From: JBOGEB01 sp050743125
Lineage (GTDB): Bacteria; Actinomycetota; Nitriliruptoria; Euzebyales; Egibacteraceae
Assembly (NCBI GenBank): GCA_050743125.1
Contig: JBOGEB010000081.1
Location: 1-16,996 of the forward strand
Reading direction: 5' to 3'
Length of the DNA: 16,996 bases
The notes beneath the pieces are model-generated. The model was not told where the DNA came from. It searched no databases and worked only from the letters and a program-made list of their open reading frames with translations. Every line of letters starts with the position of its first letter. Position 1 is the first letter of the stretch. Position numbers and translations under genes: made by a program. Positions 1 through 7,081 of this stretch are shown piece after piece.

Positions 1-1640
1 AGGTCCGCGCGAGCGGCGGTGGCAGCTCGATGCGCCACGACGATGCAGGTGTGATCTGCCCGCAGACCCATCAGTGTGGCTTGCACCTGCAGCTCGGTGA
101 CGGTGTCCAGGCTCGAGGTCGCATCGTCGAGGACGAGTACCCGGCTCCCTTGGGCGATGGCTCGGGCGAGGCCCAGCCGCTGGATCTCACCACCTGACAG
201 TGGCACCTGCGCGAGCGCCGTGTCGTAACCCTCCGGCAGCCGCCGGATGAAACCATCGGCCTGCGCAGCCTGCGCAGCCTGCTCGACCTCGCTGGCGCTC
301 GAGGCTGGACGGCCGTAGGCGATCGCGTCCCTCACGCTGGAGCCGAACAGCGCGGGGCGCTCGAACGCGTAGGCGACGACGCGGCGGAGATCTGCTGGCG
401 CGAGCGCGGTCACCGGCACGTCATCCAGCAGGACCTCGCCCTCGTCGGGGTCGGTGAGCCGCCCGACCAACGACGCGAGCGTCGTCTTGCCGGCGCCCGA
501 CCGACCCACGATCGCAAGCGCCAAGCCAGGGGGGACCTCGAGGTCGAGCCGGTCCAGCAGCAGCGTCTCGCCAGCGCGCACGGTGACGGCGCGGAAGACG
601 ACCGCACCCGGCCCGTCGGGCAGCGGGCGGATCGCAACCGAGGGGGGCCTCGGCTCGGCGAGCACCTCGGCCACCCGCGATGTGCCCGCGCGCACCCAGA
701 CGATGCCCGCCAGGGCATCCGTCTGGTCGATCAGCCCCAGCGCGAGGCGCGCATAGGCCGCCGCGCCGAGCAGCTCGCCGGGCGTGATCCGTCCGGCCGC
801 CAGGCTGAGGCCGGCCATGGCCAGCACGAGCATCTCGAGCACCGGTTGCAGCAGCCCGACCTGCCAGGTCAGCTGGCGCTGCGCCCGCCAGAGCGCCCGG
901 CCGGTTGCGGACAGCTCGGGGAGGGGGGTGAGGATGCGGTCGATCTCCCGATGGGCCGTCCCGCTGGCGCGGATGGTCCGCATGCCGGCAAGCGCATCGA
1001 CGAGCCGGGCAGCGATCGCGGCCTCCAGACGCCGGTAGGACATGTAGAGGTCGGAGGCCTGCACCGTGAACACACGGATGATCGCGAACATCACCGGCAG
1101 GCCGATGAGGAACGCTCCCGCCAGCCGCCAGTCGATCAGCCAGAGCGCCACCACGGCGCCGACGGATGTGATCACGGTCAACCCGGCGTTGAGTACCGTC
1201 GGAAGCACCTCTCCCGAGCCGGGCGCGTCGCCGGTCAGCCGGGAGATCACATCCCCGACCGCGAAGCGGCGCAGGCCGGGGACGCCGAGCGTCAGTACAT
1301 GGCCCAGCAACCGATGCCGCAACCAGGCGATCGTGGCGGTCCCGTAGAAGGCTGCGGCCAAGCCCGAGACCAGCTCGGTGACCACCTCGGCGACGAGCAG
1401 GGCGCCGAGCCGCGCCAGCGCGGGGCCTGGCTCGGCGCGTCCGATCGCGGCGTCGACCGCAGCCGCCAAGGCCGCGGGAACGAGCAGCCAGACCACGGTT
1501 GCCGCGACGAGCGAAAGGGTGAGCAGGACGCTCCACCCGGGCGCCCGCCGTGCGGCTTGGAGGAGCAGCCGAGTGACCGTGGGAGCGGTCGCCGCCGGGT
1601 CACGACGCCGAGTCCAGGTGATACTCGACCTACGTGGCAT
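1..1640 (-). CDS. ABC exporter half-transporter of the lanthipeptide cluster (C-terminus off the window)
   Basis: Fused membrane-ATPase half transporter, probably exporting the peptide encoded just upstream. ATG at 1640 (MPRRSSITW...) opens a frame that stays open to the window edge, 546 codons. Residues about 30-290 hold the hydrophobic membrane segments. The ATPase shows Walker A GRSGAGKTT (Lys385), signature LSGGE (481-485), Walker B LVLDDATSS (Asp505-Asp506) and an H-loop His537. Two features deviate from the consensus: the residue after the Walker B Asp is Asp rather than the catalytic Glu, and the Q-loop region reads AFERPALFG with Glu where Gln is usual. This suggests one half of a heterodimer, as with the paired RamA/RamB-type exporters of class III clusters; the partner would lie left of the window. 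There is no N-terminal C39 peptidase, so leader removal must be done elsewhere, fitting the S9 protease of the cluster. Confidence 0.9.
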   Translation of the reverse strand, partial: MPRRSSITWTRRRDPAATAPTVTRLLLQAARRAPGWSVLLTLSLVAATVVWLLVPAALAAAVDAAIGRAEPGPALARLGALLVAEVVTELVSGLAAAFYGTATIAWLRHRLLGHVLTLGVPGLRRFAVGDVISRLTGDAPGSGEVLPTVLNAGLTVITSVGAVVALWLIDWRLAGAFLIGLPVMFAIIRVFTVQASDLYMSYRRLEAAIAARLVDALAGMRTIRASGTAHREIDRILTPLPELSATGRALWRAQRQLTWQVGLLQPVLEMLVLAMAGLSLAAGRITPGELLGAAAYARLALGLIDQTDALAGIVWVRAGTSRVAEVLAEPRPPSVAIRPLPDGPGAVVFRAVTVRAGETLLLDRLDLEVPPGLALAIVGRSGAGKTTLASLVGRLTDPDEGEVLLDDVPVTALAPADLRRVVAYAFERPALFGSSVRDAIAYGRPASSASEVEQAAQAAQADGFIRRLPEGYDTALAQVPLSGGEIQRLGLARAIAQGSRVLVLDDATSSLDTVTELQVQATLMGLRADHTCIVVAHRAATAARAD

Positions 1641-1718
1641 AACGCCCCGGGATTCCTCGAGAGGGACAGGCACAGGGCGCATGAGCGCGCCCGTGCGATG
1701 CTGGTGATGCGAGGGGAA

Positions 1719-1748
1719 GGGAGGACGGTCCTCTTGCGACCGCCTCCC
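1719..1748 (-). terminator. Stem-loop between precursor and exporter genes (candidate attenuator)
   Basis: An 11-bp stem with a single-base bulge: GGGAGGCGGTC on the minus strand pairs with GACCGTCCTCCC around a 7-nt loop. It lies in the 246-nt gap after the precursor stop and before the exporter ATG. No long T run follows, so partial termination or mRNA 3'-end protection is more likely than full termination. Such an element would keep precursor transcript in excess over exporter transcript. That role is inferred from position and is not shown. Confidence 0.5.
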
Positions 1749-1886
1749 TATCCCTCCAGGCGGCCATCGCTAGCAGTCGATGGCGACGGCCGAGTTGGTC
1801 TTCGGCTCTTACGATGCGGCCAGCCTTCGCGTTCGGCTGCACGCGCTAAGCGGGCCTCCGGACGAGGAGTGGACAAGCTTCGCGAG

Positions 1887-2051
1887 CTAGTTGTTGCCGA
1901 AGGTCCGGAAGCACGTTCCGTCGCACGTCTTCGTGCCACAGCGGAAGTTGTTGTTCGTGATACGGCACCCCAGCGCGATGGCGCTCGGTCCCACCGGGTC
2001 CGACTCGGACAGCAGCTGGAGGTCGATGACCTCGAGGCTCTCGATCAACAT
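1887..2051 (-). CDS. Lanthipeptide precursor, 54 aa, Cys/Thr-rich core
   Basis: Small gene between the protease and the exporter. The ATG at 2051 is chosen because a perfect Shine-Dalgarno precedes it; an in-frame start further up would run into the protease gene. The leader (about residues 1-24) contains VIDLQ (8-12), like the ILxLQ/xDLQ motif by which class III leaders are recognised. It is followed by ESDPVG (16-21), close to a segment I recall in the class IV venezuelin precursor. The core is ALGCRITNNNF then RCGTKTCDGTCFRTFGNN, with Cys29, 38, 43, 47 and Thr32, 40, 42, 46, 50. Ser23-x5-Cys29, Thr32-x5-Cys38, Thr40-x2-Cys43 and Thr42-x4-Cys47 could pair as (methyl)lanthionines, leaving dehydrobutyrines; ring pattern and cleavage site cannot be read from sequence. 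It lacks the S-x2-S-x-C labionin motif. Genomic context makes the precursor role near certain. Confidence 0.88.
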   Translation of the reverse strand: MLIESLEVIDLQLLSESDPVGPSAIALGCRITNNNFRCGTKTCDGTCFRTFGNN

Positions 2052-2066
2052 GGTTTCACCTCCTTT
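2052..2066 (-). promoter_or_regulatory. Very strong ribosome binding site of the precursor gene
   Basis: AAAGGAGGTGAAACC directly precedes the precursor ATG. It is a near-perfect complement of the 16S rRNA tail, with about 7 nt between GGAGG and ATG, and is stronger than any other site in the cluster. It fixes the start codon and fits a structural peptide that must be made in excess of its enzymes. Confidence 0.85.
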
Positions 2067-2076
2067 CATAGGCTTG

Positions 2077-3921
2077 TCATTGCAGGCTTGGATCGTCTCC
2101 GCTGTGCTGAAGGAAGCGGATGAGCCGCTGGTGCACGGCGTGTACGGTGCCGCTGGCCAGCCCATGCCGGCCTCCCGGAACCTCGAGATAGGTGAAGTCC
2201 ACGCCCTCACGCTTGCCCAGCTCGCGGAGGCGGCTCGCGAGCGCGCGGGCCTGCGTCACGGGGATCAGCTCGTCGCAGTCCCCGTGAACGACGAGCAGCT
2301 TGGCCTCGATGGCGTGGCAGAACCGCAGGACGTCGCGTGGGCCGAGGTCGTCGTGGAGCTCGTGGCAGCCGCCAAGCTGCTCGAGCAGCTCCCGGACCGC
2401 GGGGCCGGCCTCGCGGTACAGCCGCGGGCCGGACAGGAAGGGCGCGAGCGCGACGCAGTGTGACCACAGGTCGGGCTCGCAGCCGGCGGCCAGAAGGGCC
2501 AAGAACGCACCGTAGCTGCTCCCGCACAGCATCAGGCTCGGCGACGCGCCCAGGGTCCGCCGCTCGGCGGCGAGGGTGCGGGCAATGGAGCGGATGTCGT
2601 CGAGATCGGGGCCTCCCCATGCGCCGCGGATCGCCCCTGCGTGCGTTGGGCCGTAGCCGCTGCTGCCGCGCTGGTTGGGGGCCACGACCGCGATGCCGGC
2701 GGCGGCGAGGTCTTGGAAGAACTGCTCGAACTCGAAGCGCCAGGCGTGGACTGGGCCGCCGTGCAGCGCCATCAACAGGTGTCTGCTCGCGCGCCAGTCC
2801 TCGCCTCCGTAGACGATCGCCTCGACGGGCCCGCACGAGCCGTCGAGGTGTTCGAGATGAGCGTCCACCCAGCGCGTCGTATGAGGAGCGCCACCGGCCA
2901 TCATGCACTCGCCACGGTCGACGGCGGCGACCGTGGCGAGGGCCGGGGGCTGCGATGGGGTGGAAAAGGGAAAGCGCAGCACGCTCCCTGCCCAATGGGC
3001 TGTCCCCCGGGCGCACCCTGGCGGGATCTCGACGGGCACGAGGTGATCTCTCGCGGGGGTGTAGATCGCCAGGCGAGTGCGAGCACCCTCGTCGAACTGC
3101 AGCAGCACGCGCTGACCCTCCTCGTCGAGGGCCAGAGGCTCAGCCGACTCCAAACGGTGCAGCGTCTCGGGGAAACGTACGGGCTCGCGAGCGCCGAGCA
3201 TTGCCCACCCCAGCCGCTCCCCCCCACGCGCGTCCGTGCTGACGAGCAGCAGCCCCGAGCACGGGCTGCACCGCAGCAGCCGGTCGTTGCTCGTCGTCGA
3301 GATGTCGAGCAGCGAGGTCCGCGAGCCGTCCCGCAGGTCAACGACCACCGCCTTGGCCGGGCCGCCGTCGCGAGCCCAATCCACGCCCAGCAGCGTCCCG
3401 GCGTCGTCCAGCCAGACACCGCCGCCGAGCTGGCCGGTGAGCCGTGCCAGTCGCTCCAGATGGGGCGGGTCGACCGTCACCCGCCAGACCGTGGATGTGG
3501 CTCCCTCGAAGCTGATCGCAAGAGCGAGGGCATCGTCGGTGGCTGCCGGCAACAGGCGCAGCCCACGGCTGTCGACAACCGCGAGCACACGCTCTCGTGT
3601 GGCGCCGCCGGACGGCTCGAGGAGCGTGAGCTCGTGAGCCGCCACCTCGTTGCGGCACAGCAGGATGCGACCGTCGTCGAGAGGAAGCGGCTGGTCGTTC
3701 ACCGTCACAGGCCGTGCCAGGGGCAGTGGCCACCAGCGAGGCGACGGGCCCCCCAACGACCAGGTCTCCAAATGCAGGCAGTCCTCTCCCCTGCCGGCGA
3801 GACATACTGCGGTGGCCCCGCGCGGGGAGAAGCGGAAGCTGATCCTCGTCAACACCGTGTTGTCGGGGGCGTCACTCCGGTCGCCATGACAGGCGACGGT
3901 GTGCGTAGCGGTCGCGGTCAT
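2077..3921 (-). CDS. S9 prolyl-oligopeptidase-type serine protease, likely leader peptidase
   Basis: 614-residue peptidase of the S9 (POP / acylaminoacyl-peptidase) clan. The N-terminal part, about 1-350, is a repetitive beta-propeller-like region. The C-terminal alpha/beta-hydrolase domain has HGGP near residue 385 (oxyanion region), NQRGSSGYG, the nucleophile motif CGSSYGAF with Ser469, Asp550 in HGDCDELIP and His586 in GGRHGLAS, in the canonical order. The ATG at 3921 overlaps the stop of the synthetase gene as ATGA, indicating translational coupling; a start 39 nt further upstream is possible but less likely. No signal peptide is seen, so it should act in the cytoplasm. Class III clusters use such proteases (FlaP, AplP) to cut the leader, often after Pro. 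Position between synthetase and precursor supports the same role here. Exact specificity is unknown. Confidence 0.9.
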   Translation of the reverse strand: MTATATHTVACHGDRSDAPDNTVLTRISFRFSPRGATAVCLAGRGEDCLHLETWSLGGPSPRWWPLPLARPVTVNDQPLPLDDGRILLCRNEVAAHELTLLEPSGGATRERVLAVVDSRGLRLLPAATDDALALAISFEGATSTVWRVTVDPPHLERLARLTGQLGGGVWLDDAGTLLGVDWARDGGPAKAVVVDLRDGSRTSLLDISTTSNDRLLRCSPCSGLLLVSTDARGGERLGWAMLGAREPVRFPETLHRLESAEPLALDEEGQRVLLQFDEGARTRLAIYTPARDHLVPVEIPPGCARGTAHWAGSVLRFPFSTPSQPPALATVAAVDRGECMMAGGAPHTTRWVDAHLEHLDGSCGPVEAIVYGGEDWRASRHLLMALHGGPVHAWRFEFEQFFQDLAAAGIAVVAPNQRGSSGYGPTHAGAIRGAWGGPDLDDIRSIARTLAAERRTLGASPSLMLCGSSYGAFLALLAAGCEPDLWSHCVALAPFLSGPRLYREAGPAVRELLEQLGGCHELHDDLGPRDVLRFCHAIEAKLLVVHGDCDELIPVTQARALASRLRELGKREGVDFTYLEVPGGRHGLASGTVHAVHQRLIRFLQHSGDDPSLQ

Positions 3922-6665
3922 CGGGGCGCTGCCTCGACCGTCCTCGGCTCGGCCATCCACAATCTCGGAAGGTCACGACGCAACCGCAACAAGAACGCGA
4001 CCACCCCGGCGAGGCCGACGCCATAATCGGCCACGACGCCGATCCCCGACTCGTCGCATGCCACGATCCGACCGTCCCGGTAGGCGCATCGGGCGAAGAC
4101 GGCGGCCGCGAGCTCCTCGGCCCAGGCTCGGTAGCGCGGCTCGTCCAGAATCGCTGCCATGTCGAGCAGGAATTCCGCGTTACCCGACAGGCCGTGGCAG
4201 ACAGCGGGGGAGTCCTCCCACCGGGCTCGCCGTACCGCAACCGCCGCCATCTCGGCCAACTCCCGGTAGCGGCTCTCACCAGTAACCCGCCACAGGCGGA
4301 TGAGAAAGGTGCCGACTCCGGACGAGCCGTGGCACCAATGCACCCATCGGCCTGCCCCGTTACCCGGGCCCTCGTCCCACGTTGCGCTGTCGCCGTCACG
4401 CCACGCCGCCGCGCACAGCGTCTCGGCTCCCGCCCGGGCGAGCTCGACGCAGTCGTCACGACCTGTCGCAAGCCCTGTGGCCAGCAGGAACCAGGCGATG
4501 CCGGCGACACCGTGCGCGAACCCCAGGCGGGCGCTGCCGGCGAAAGCCGAGTCGAACGAGGCAGACACCGGCCAGACCGCTCCCGTCGCCTGACGGTCGG
4601 CCGATGCGATCAGGCCGTCCGCGCAGCGCTGAAGACGCCGGCCGAGCTCGGCGTCGCCGGTCGCCTGCCACAGGTGGAGCTGAGCAAGGCCCGCGCCGGC
4701 CGCGCCGTGCGTCACGTCAGGGTTCCCCCAGACGATCGGTACCCGCTTGGCAAGCTCGAGCGCGCGCCCGGCCAGCCCTCCGTCGCCGAGCGTTCGGCCG
4801 GCTTCGTACAGCGCCCACGCGGTCCCGGACCGGCCGAAGTACAGGCCCGGCAGCAGGCGCGGCTCGGCCGGCAGCTGCCGTTCGATCCACTCGGACACGG
4901 TGCGGACCGCGTCGCGCATCCGCTCATCCCCGTAGACGTCCGCCGCCTGGGTCAGCACGGCCAACACGCCGGCGGCGCCGTGCTGGACATTGCACGGGTC
5001 GGTATCGGCGCCGAAGGTGGTCGACGGCCACAGGCGGTCCCGACTCTCAGGGGTCATCGTGACCAGCAGGTGCCCGAGCCCGTCTTCGATGAGGCGCTCC
5101 TGGTCGCGAAGAGCCAGTCGCGGCCCGTCCGCCTCGGACCTGTCGGATGTCGGCACCGCATCGACGCGGCGTGCGGCGGTCCCAGCTCGCTCCTGCCCCT
5201 CGAGAAACGCCCGCACCCGCTCCAGGTCCCAGCGGCGCTCGGGCGCCTCGTGCAAGAGTCCGACGATCAGGGGCGTCAGGGGTCTGGCCGACTCGCTGTG
5301 CTCGGCGACGACCGCCAACCAGCCCTCCAACTGCTGCTGGGACGAGCGGACCGGGGGCAGATCCTCGGGGAAGGCGGGATCGACGCCGGTGACGAGGAGG
5401 AAGGAGATCGCTCCCAAGCTGTACAGGTCCACCGCCACGGCGACCGGTGCGCCCACCTGCCGCTCGGGCGCCGAGTAGCCCAAGGTGCCGACGTGATAGC
5501 CCCCGCTCCCGAGCGCTGCCGCCAACTCGAGGTCGATGATCCGCAATCCCCCGTCTGGAGCCACCAGGACGTTGTTGGGCGTGAGATCCCGGAGCGCCAG
5601 CCCTGTGCCATGTACGGCTTCGAGGAGCCCCGCTAACCGCCGGATCACGTCCGTGGCCAGCTCCCACGAAAGGCCGACCCGATCATGGGAGCGCTCGACG
5701 ACCCAATCGCGGAGCCCGACGCCTTCGATGAGCTCCTCCGCGAGGAACACGTGCCCGTCCTGCTCGAACAGAGCGATCTTGCCCGGCGCAACGCCCAGTG
5801 GGGCCAGCAGGTCGAGCACCTCTGCCTCGTGCCGGAGCGCGTCGCGCCCCTCCCACCCGTCGACGTGAGACTCGACGTGAGGCCGCGCCTCCTTGATGAC
5901 CACGTCGACGTCGGTCTGTGTGTCGGTGGCACGGTAGACGCCACCTCGGTTTGCATGGCGAATGGCCTGGCGCACGAGGAAGCGTTCTGCCAGCCGCACT
6001 GGCCTCGGTTGTGGCTTGCGCGCCGGGGAGGCCGGCGCCGGGTCGTCTGCCAGGGGCGACGGCACTCCGGCCGGGATGCTGAACCATGCGTCCCGCCGGT
6101 CCTCGATCAAGCCGCCGTCAGGGCTGCGGAGCATCGCGACGTACTCACCGTCGTTGGTGAGGGCCATGTTCCCGGCAAAGCCACCGTAGCGGTAATGCAC
6201 CAGGCTCCCCGGGCGGTACGGCCTGTCGGAGAGGATCCGCGGCCCTGGAAGACCCGCCGTCGCCCGGTCAAGCCCTTCGGCCAGAAGACGAAAGTGCTCG
6301 TCATCGTCGGGATAGGCCGTGAGGAACTTGCCGGCCCCGCCCCTCGGATAGTAGGTGGAGTTCAGCAGCCGGACGTGATCGAGCGTAGTGGCGAACTTGA
6401 AGGCGCACCGGTGGCGAAGCAGGACGGCGAGCGATCGCTCCAGCACGACTGTGGCCGAGGACCGAGTGGCGGACACGTGCAGTTTCCAGCCCTGCTCACG
6501 GCTCTGGTAAAGAGCTGGGTGTACATAGCACCAGATATCATGAAAATAGATCTCCCAGTGCTCGCCGCCTTCAGGCTCCAACCGCGAGCGTACGAGCTTC
6601 ACTAGAGGCGGATCCTTTGTCGTGGCGTGCCCGTCGGATGACTCAAGGACGCTCAGGTTTCCCAC
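3918..6665 (-). CDS. Three-domain lanthionine synthetase with zinc-site cyclase (class IV-like)
   Basis: Installs dehydrated residues and thioether rings in the 54-aa precursor. Numbered from GTG 6665 (915 aa). The lyase domain, about 20-200, contains GWKLHVSA (Lys61, His63) and GKFLTAYP. The Ser/Thr kinase domain, about 225-480, has VIKEARP (Lys258), RDLTPNN (Asp360; the His of HRD is Leu), IIDLELA (Asp378) and YSAPE. The LanC cyclase domain, about 530-905, has repeated HGxAG motifs, including FAHGVAG (His718), then WCHG (Cys778) and AVCHG (Cys823-His824). The 45-residue Cys-Cys spacing matches NisC. Class III LanKC cyclases lack these zinc ligands and class IV LanL enzymes keep them, so class IV is favoured. 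A GGGGGT motif 6 nt upstream supports GTG 6665; TTG 6713, with GGAGAG 10 nt upstream, is an alternative that adds 16 residues. Confidence 0.9.
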   Translation of the reverse strand: MGNLSVLESSDGHATTKDPPLVKLVRSRLEPEGGEHWEIYFHDIWCYVHPALYQSREQGWKLHVSATRSSATVVLERSLAVLLRHRCAFKFATTLDHVRLLNSTYYPRGGAGKFLTAYPDDDEHFRLLAEGLDRATAGLPGPRILSDRPYRPGSLVHYRYGGFAGNMALTNDGEYVAMLRSPDGGLIEDRRDAWFSIPAGVPSPLADDPAPASPARKPQPRPVRLAERFLVRQAIRHANRGGVYRATDTQTDVDVVIKEARPHVESHVDGWEGRDALRHEAEVLDLLAPLGVAPGKIALFEQDGHVFLAEELIEGVGLRDWVVERSHDRVGLSWELATDVIRRLAGLLEAVHGTGLALRDLTPNNVLVAPDGGLRIIDLELAAALGSGGYHVGTLGYSAPERQVGAPVAVAVDLYSLGAISFLLVTGVDPAFPEDLPPVRSSQQQLEGWLAVVAEHSESARPLTPLIVGLLHEAPERRWDLERVRAFLEGQERAGTAARRVDAVPTSDRSEADGPRLALRDQERLIEDGLGHLLVTMTPESRDRLWPSTTFGADTDPCNVQHGAAGVLAVLTQAADVYGDERMRDAVRTVSEWIERQLPAEPRLLPGLYFGRSGTAWALYEAGRTLGDGGLAGRALELAKRVPIVWGNPDVTHGAAGAGLAQLHLWQATGDAELGRRLQRCADGLIASADRQATGAVWPVSASFDSAFAGSARLGFAHGVAGIAWFLLATGLATGRDDCVELARAGAETLCAAAWRDGDSATWDEGPGNGAGRWVHWCHGSSGVGTFLIRLWRVTGESRYRELAEMAAVAVRRARWEDSPAVCHGLSGNAEFLLDMAAILDEPRYRAWAEELAAAVFARCAYRDGRIVACDESGIGVVADYGVGLAGVVAFLLRLRRDLPRLWMAEPRTVEAAPR

Positions 6666-6715
6666 AGGGTTACCCCCAGTTATATGGTGTGCTACCGAAC
6701 TCTCGTGGCGCAAGA

Positions 6716-6742
6716 ATTGAACGCTCTCCAGCAGAGTTCAAT
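6716..6742. promoter_or_regulatory. Inverted repeat upstream of the lanthionine synthetase
   Basis: ATTGAA and TTCAAT arms plus an inner CTCT/AGAG pair form a 10-bp stem with a 2-nt bulge and a CCAGC loop, 50-77 nt upstream of the GTG start. The arm sequence ATTGAAC recurs once at 6969-6975. It could be an operator or a 5'-leader hairpin. No regulator in the window can be tied to it. Confidence 0.35.
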
Positions 6743-7064
6743 CGCCTCCCTTGTGCCCGCAGCGTTATGGCGATCACATCGTTACGTCTGCCCTCGATCG
6801 CACATTACGACTGTACGCCCGCCGGCCGATCATAGGGCCTGCTACAAGGTAACCCAGCCTCATGAATAGCGCAAGAGCAAGCGTCGACCACAAGTTGGCC
6901 GTAGGCACTTGCATGGAGCGTGAGCTGCGGTTGGCGTCGCGCTCGCCACAGAAGGCATTCATCAGCAATTGAACTCGATCTATCTTTAAACGTGTCGACC
7001 AGAAGCCCCTTCCGCGTCTTTCAGAGCGCAGCCAGCCGACCCCTTCGAGATTCCCTGTGGGGTG
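6743..7064. other. Intergenic region between methyltransferase and synthetase genes
   Basis: About 320 nt, less GC-rich than the flanks. I see no convincing gene. A 64-codon minus-strand frame at 6774-6968 has a TTG start, no ribosome binding site and no recognisable family. The stretch holds one candidate promoter for the synthetase operon (6846-6874) and two near-copies of GTCGACCASAAG (6883-6894 and 6995-7006) of unknown meaning. Confidence 0.5.
6846..6874 (-). promoter_or_regulatory. Candidate promoter of the synthetase-protease-precursor operon
   Basis: Minus-strand TTGCGC (6874-6869) and TACCTT (6851-6846) are separated by exactly 17 nt. This fits a housekeeping sigma factor pattern with a TANNNT -10 box. 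A start near 6838 would leave a leader of about 170 nt that includes the inverted repeat at 6716-6742. Picked by eye; other candidates exist. Confidence 0.3.
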
Positions 7065-7079
7065 CAGCCGGCCCGGCTG
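7065..7079 (-). terminator. Short GC stem-loop just after the methyltransferase stop
   Basis: CAGCCG and CGGCTG arms around a 3-nt loop begin 2 nt beyond the methyltransferase stop codon. The stem is short and has no T run, so it is at best a weak terminator separating this gene from the synthetase operon. Confidence 0.3.
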
Positions 7080-7081
7080 GG

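Noticed and set aside
1630..1842. 70-codon minus-strand frame between precursor and exporter, considered as a second precursor
   Set aside because: It spans the stem-loop, overlaps the exporter start, has Arg/Ala/Pro-biased composition, no leader motif and no Shine-Dalgarno.
846..2123. Plus-strand frame of 425 codons opposite the exporter and precursor
   Set aside because: Gln/Arg/Gly-rich shadow with no domain; it crosses the precursor gene and intergenic stem-loop.
2641..4026. Plus-strand frame of 461 codons opposite the S9 protease
   Set aside because: Shadow frame; the minus strand has the complete catalytic triad in order and coupled start.
4194..5636. Plus-strand frame of 480 codons opposite the lanthionine synthetase
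   Set aside because: Shadow frame; kinase and cyclase motifs lie on the minus strand.
6774..6968. 64-codon minus-strand frame with a hydrophobic middle, between methyltransferase and synthetase
   Set aside because: TTG start, no ribosome binding site, no Cys/Ser/Thr core typical of a precursor, no recognisable family.
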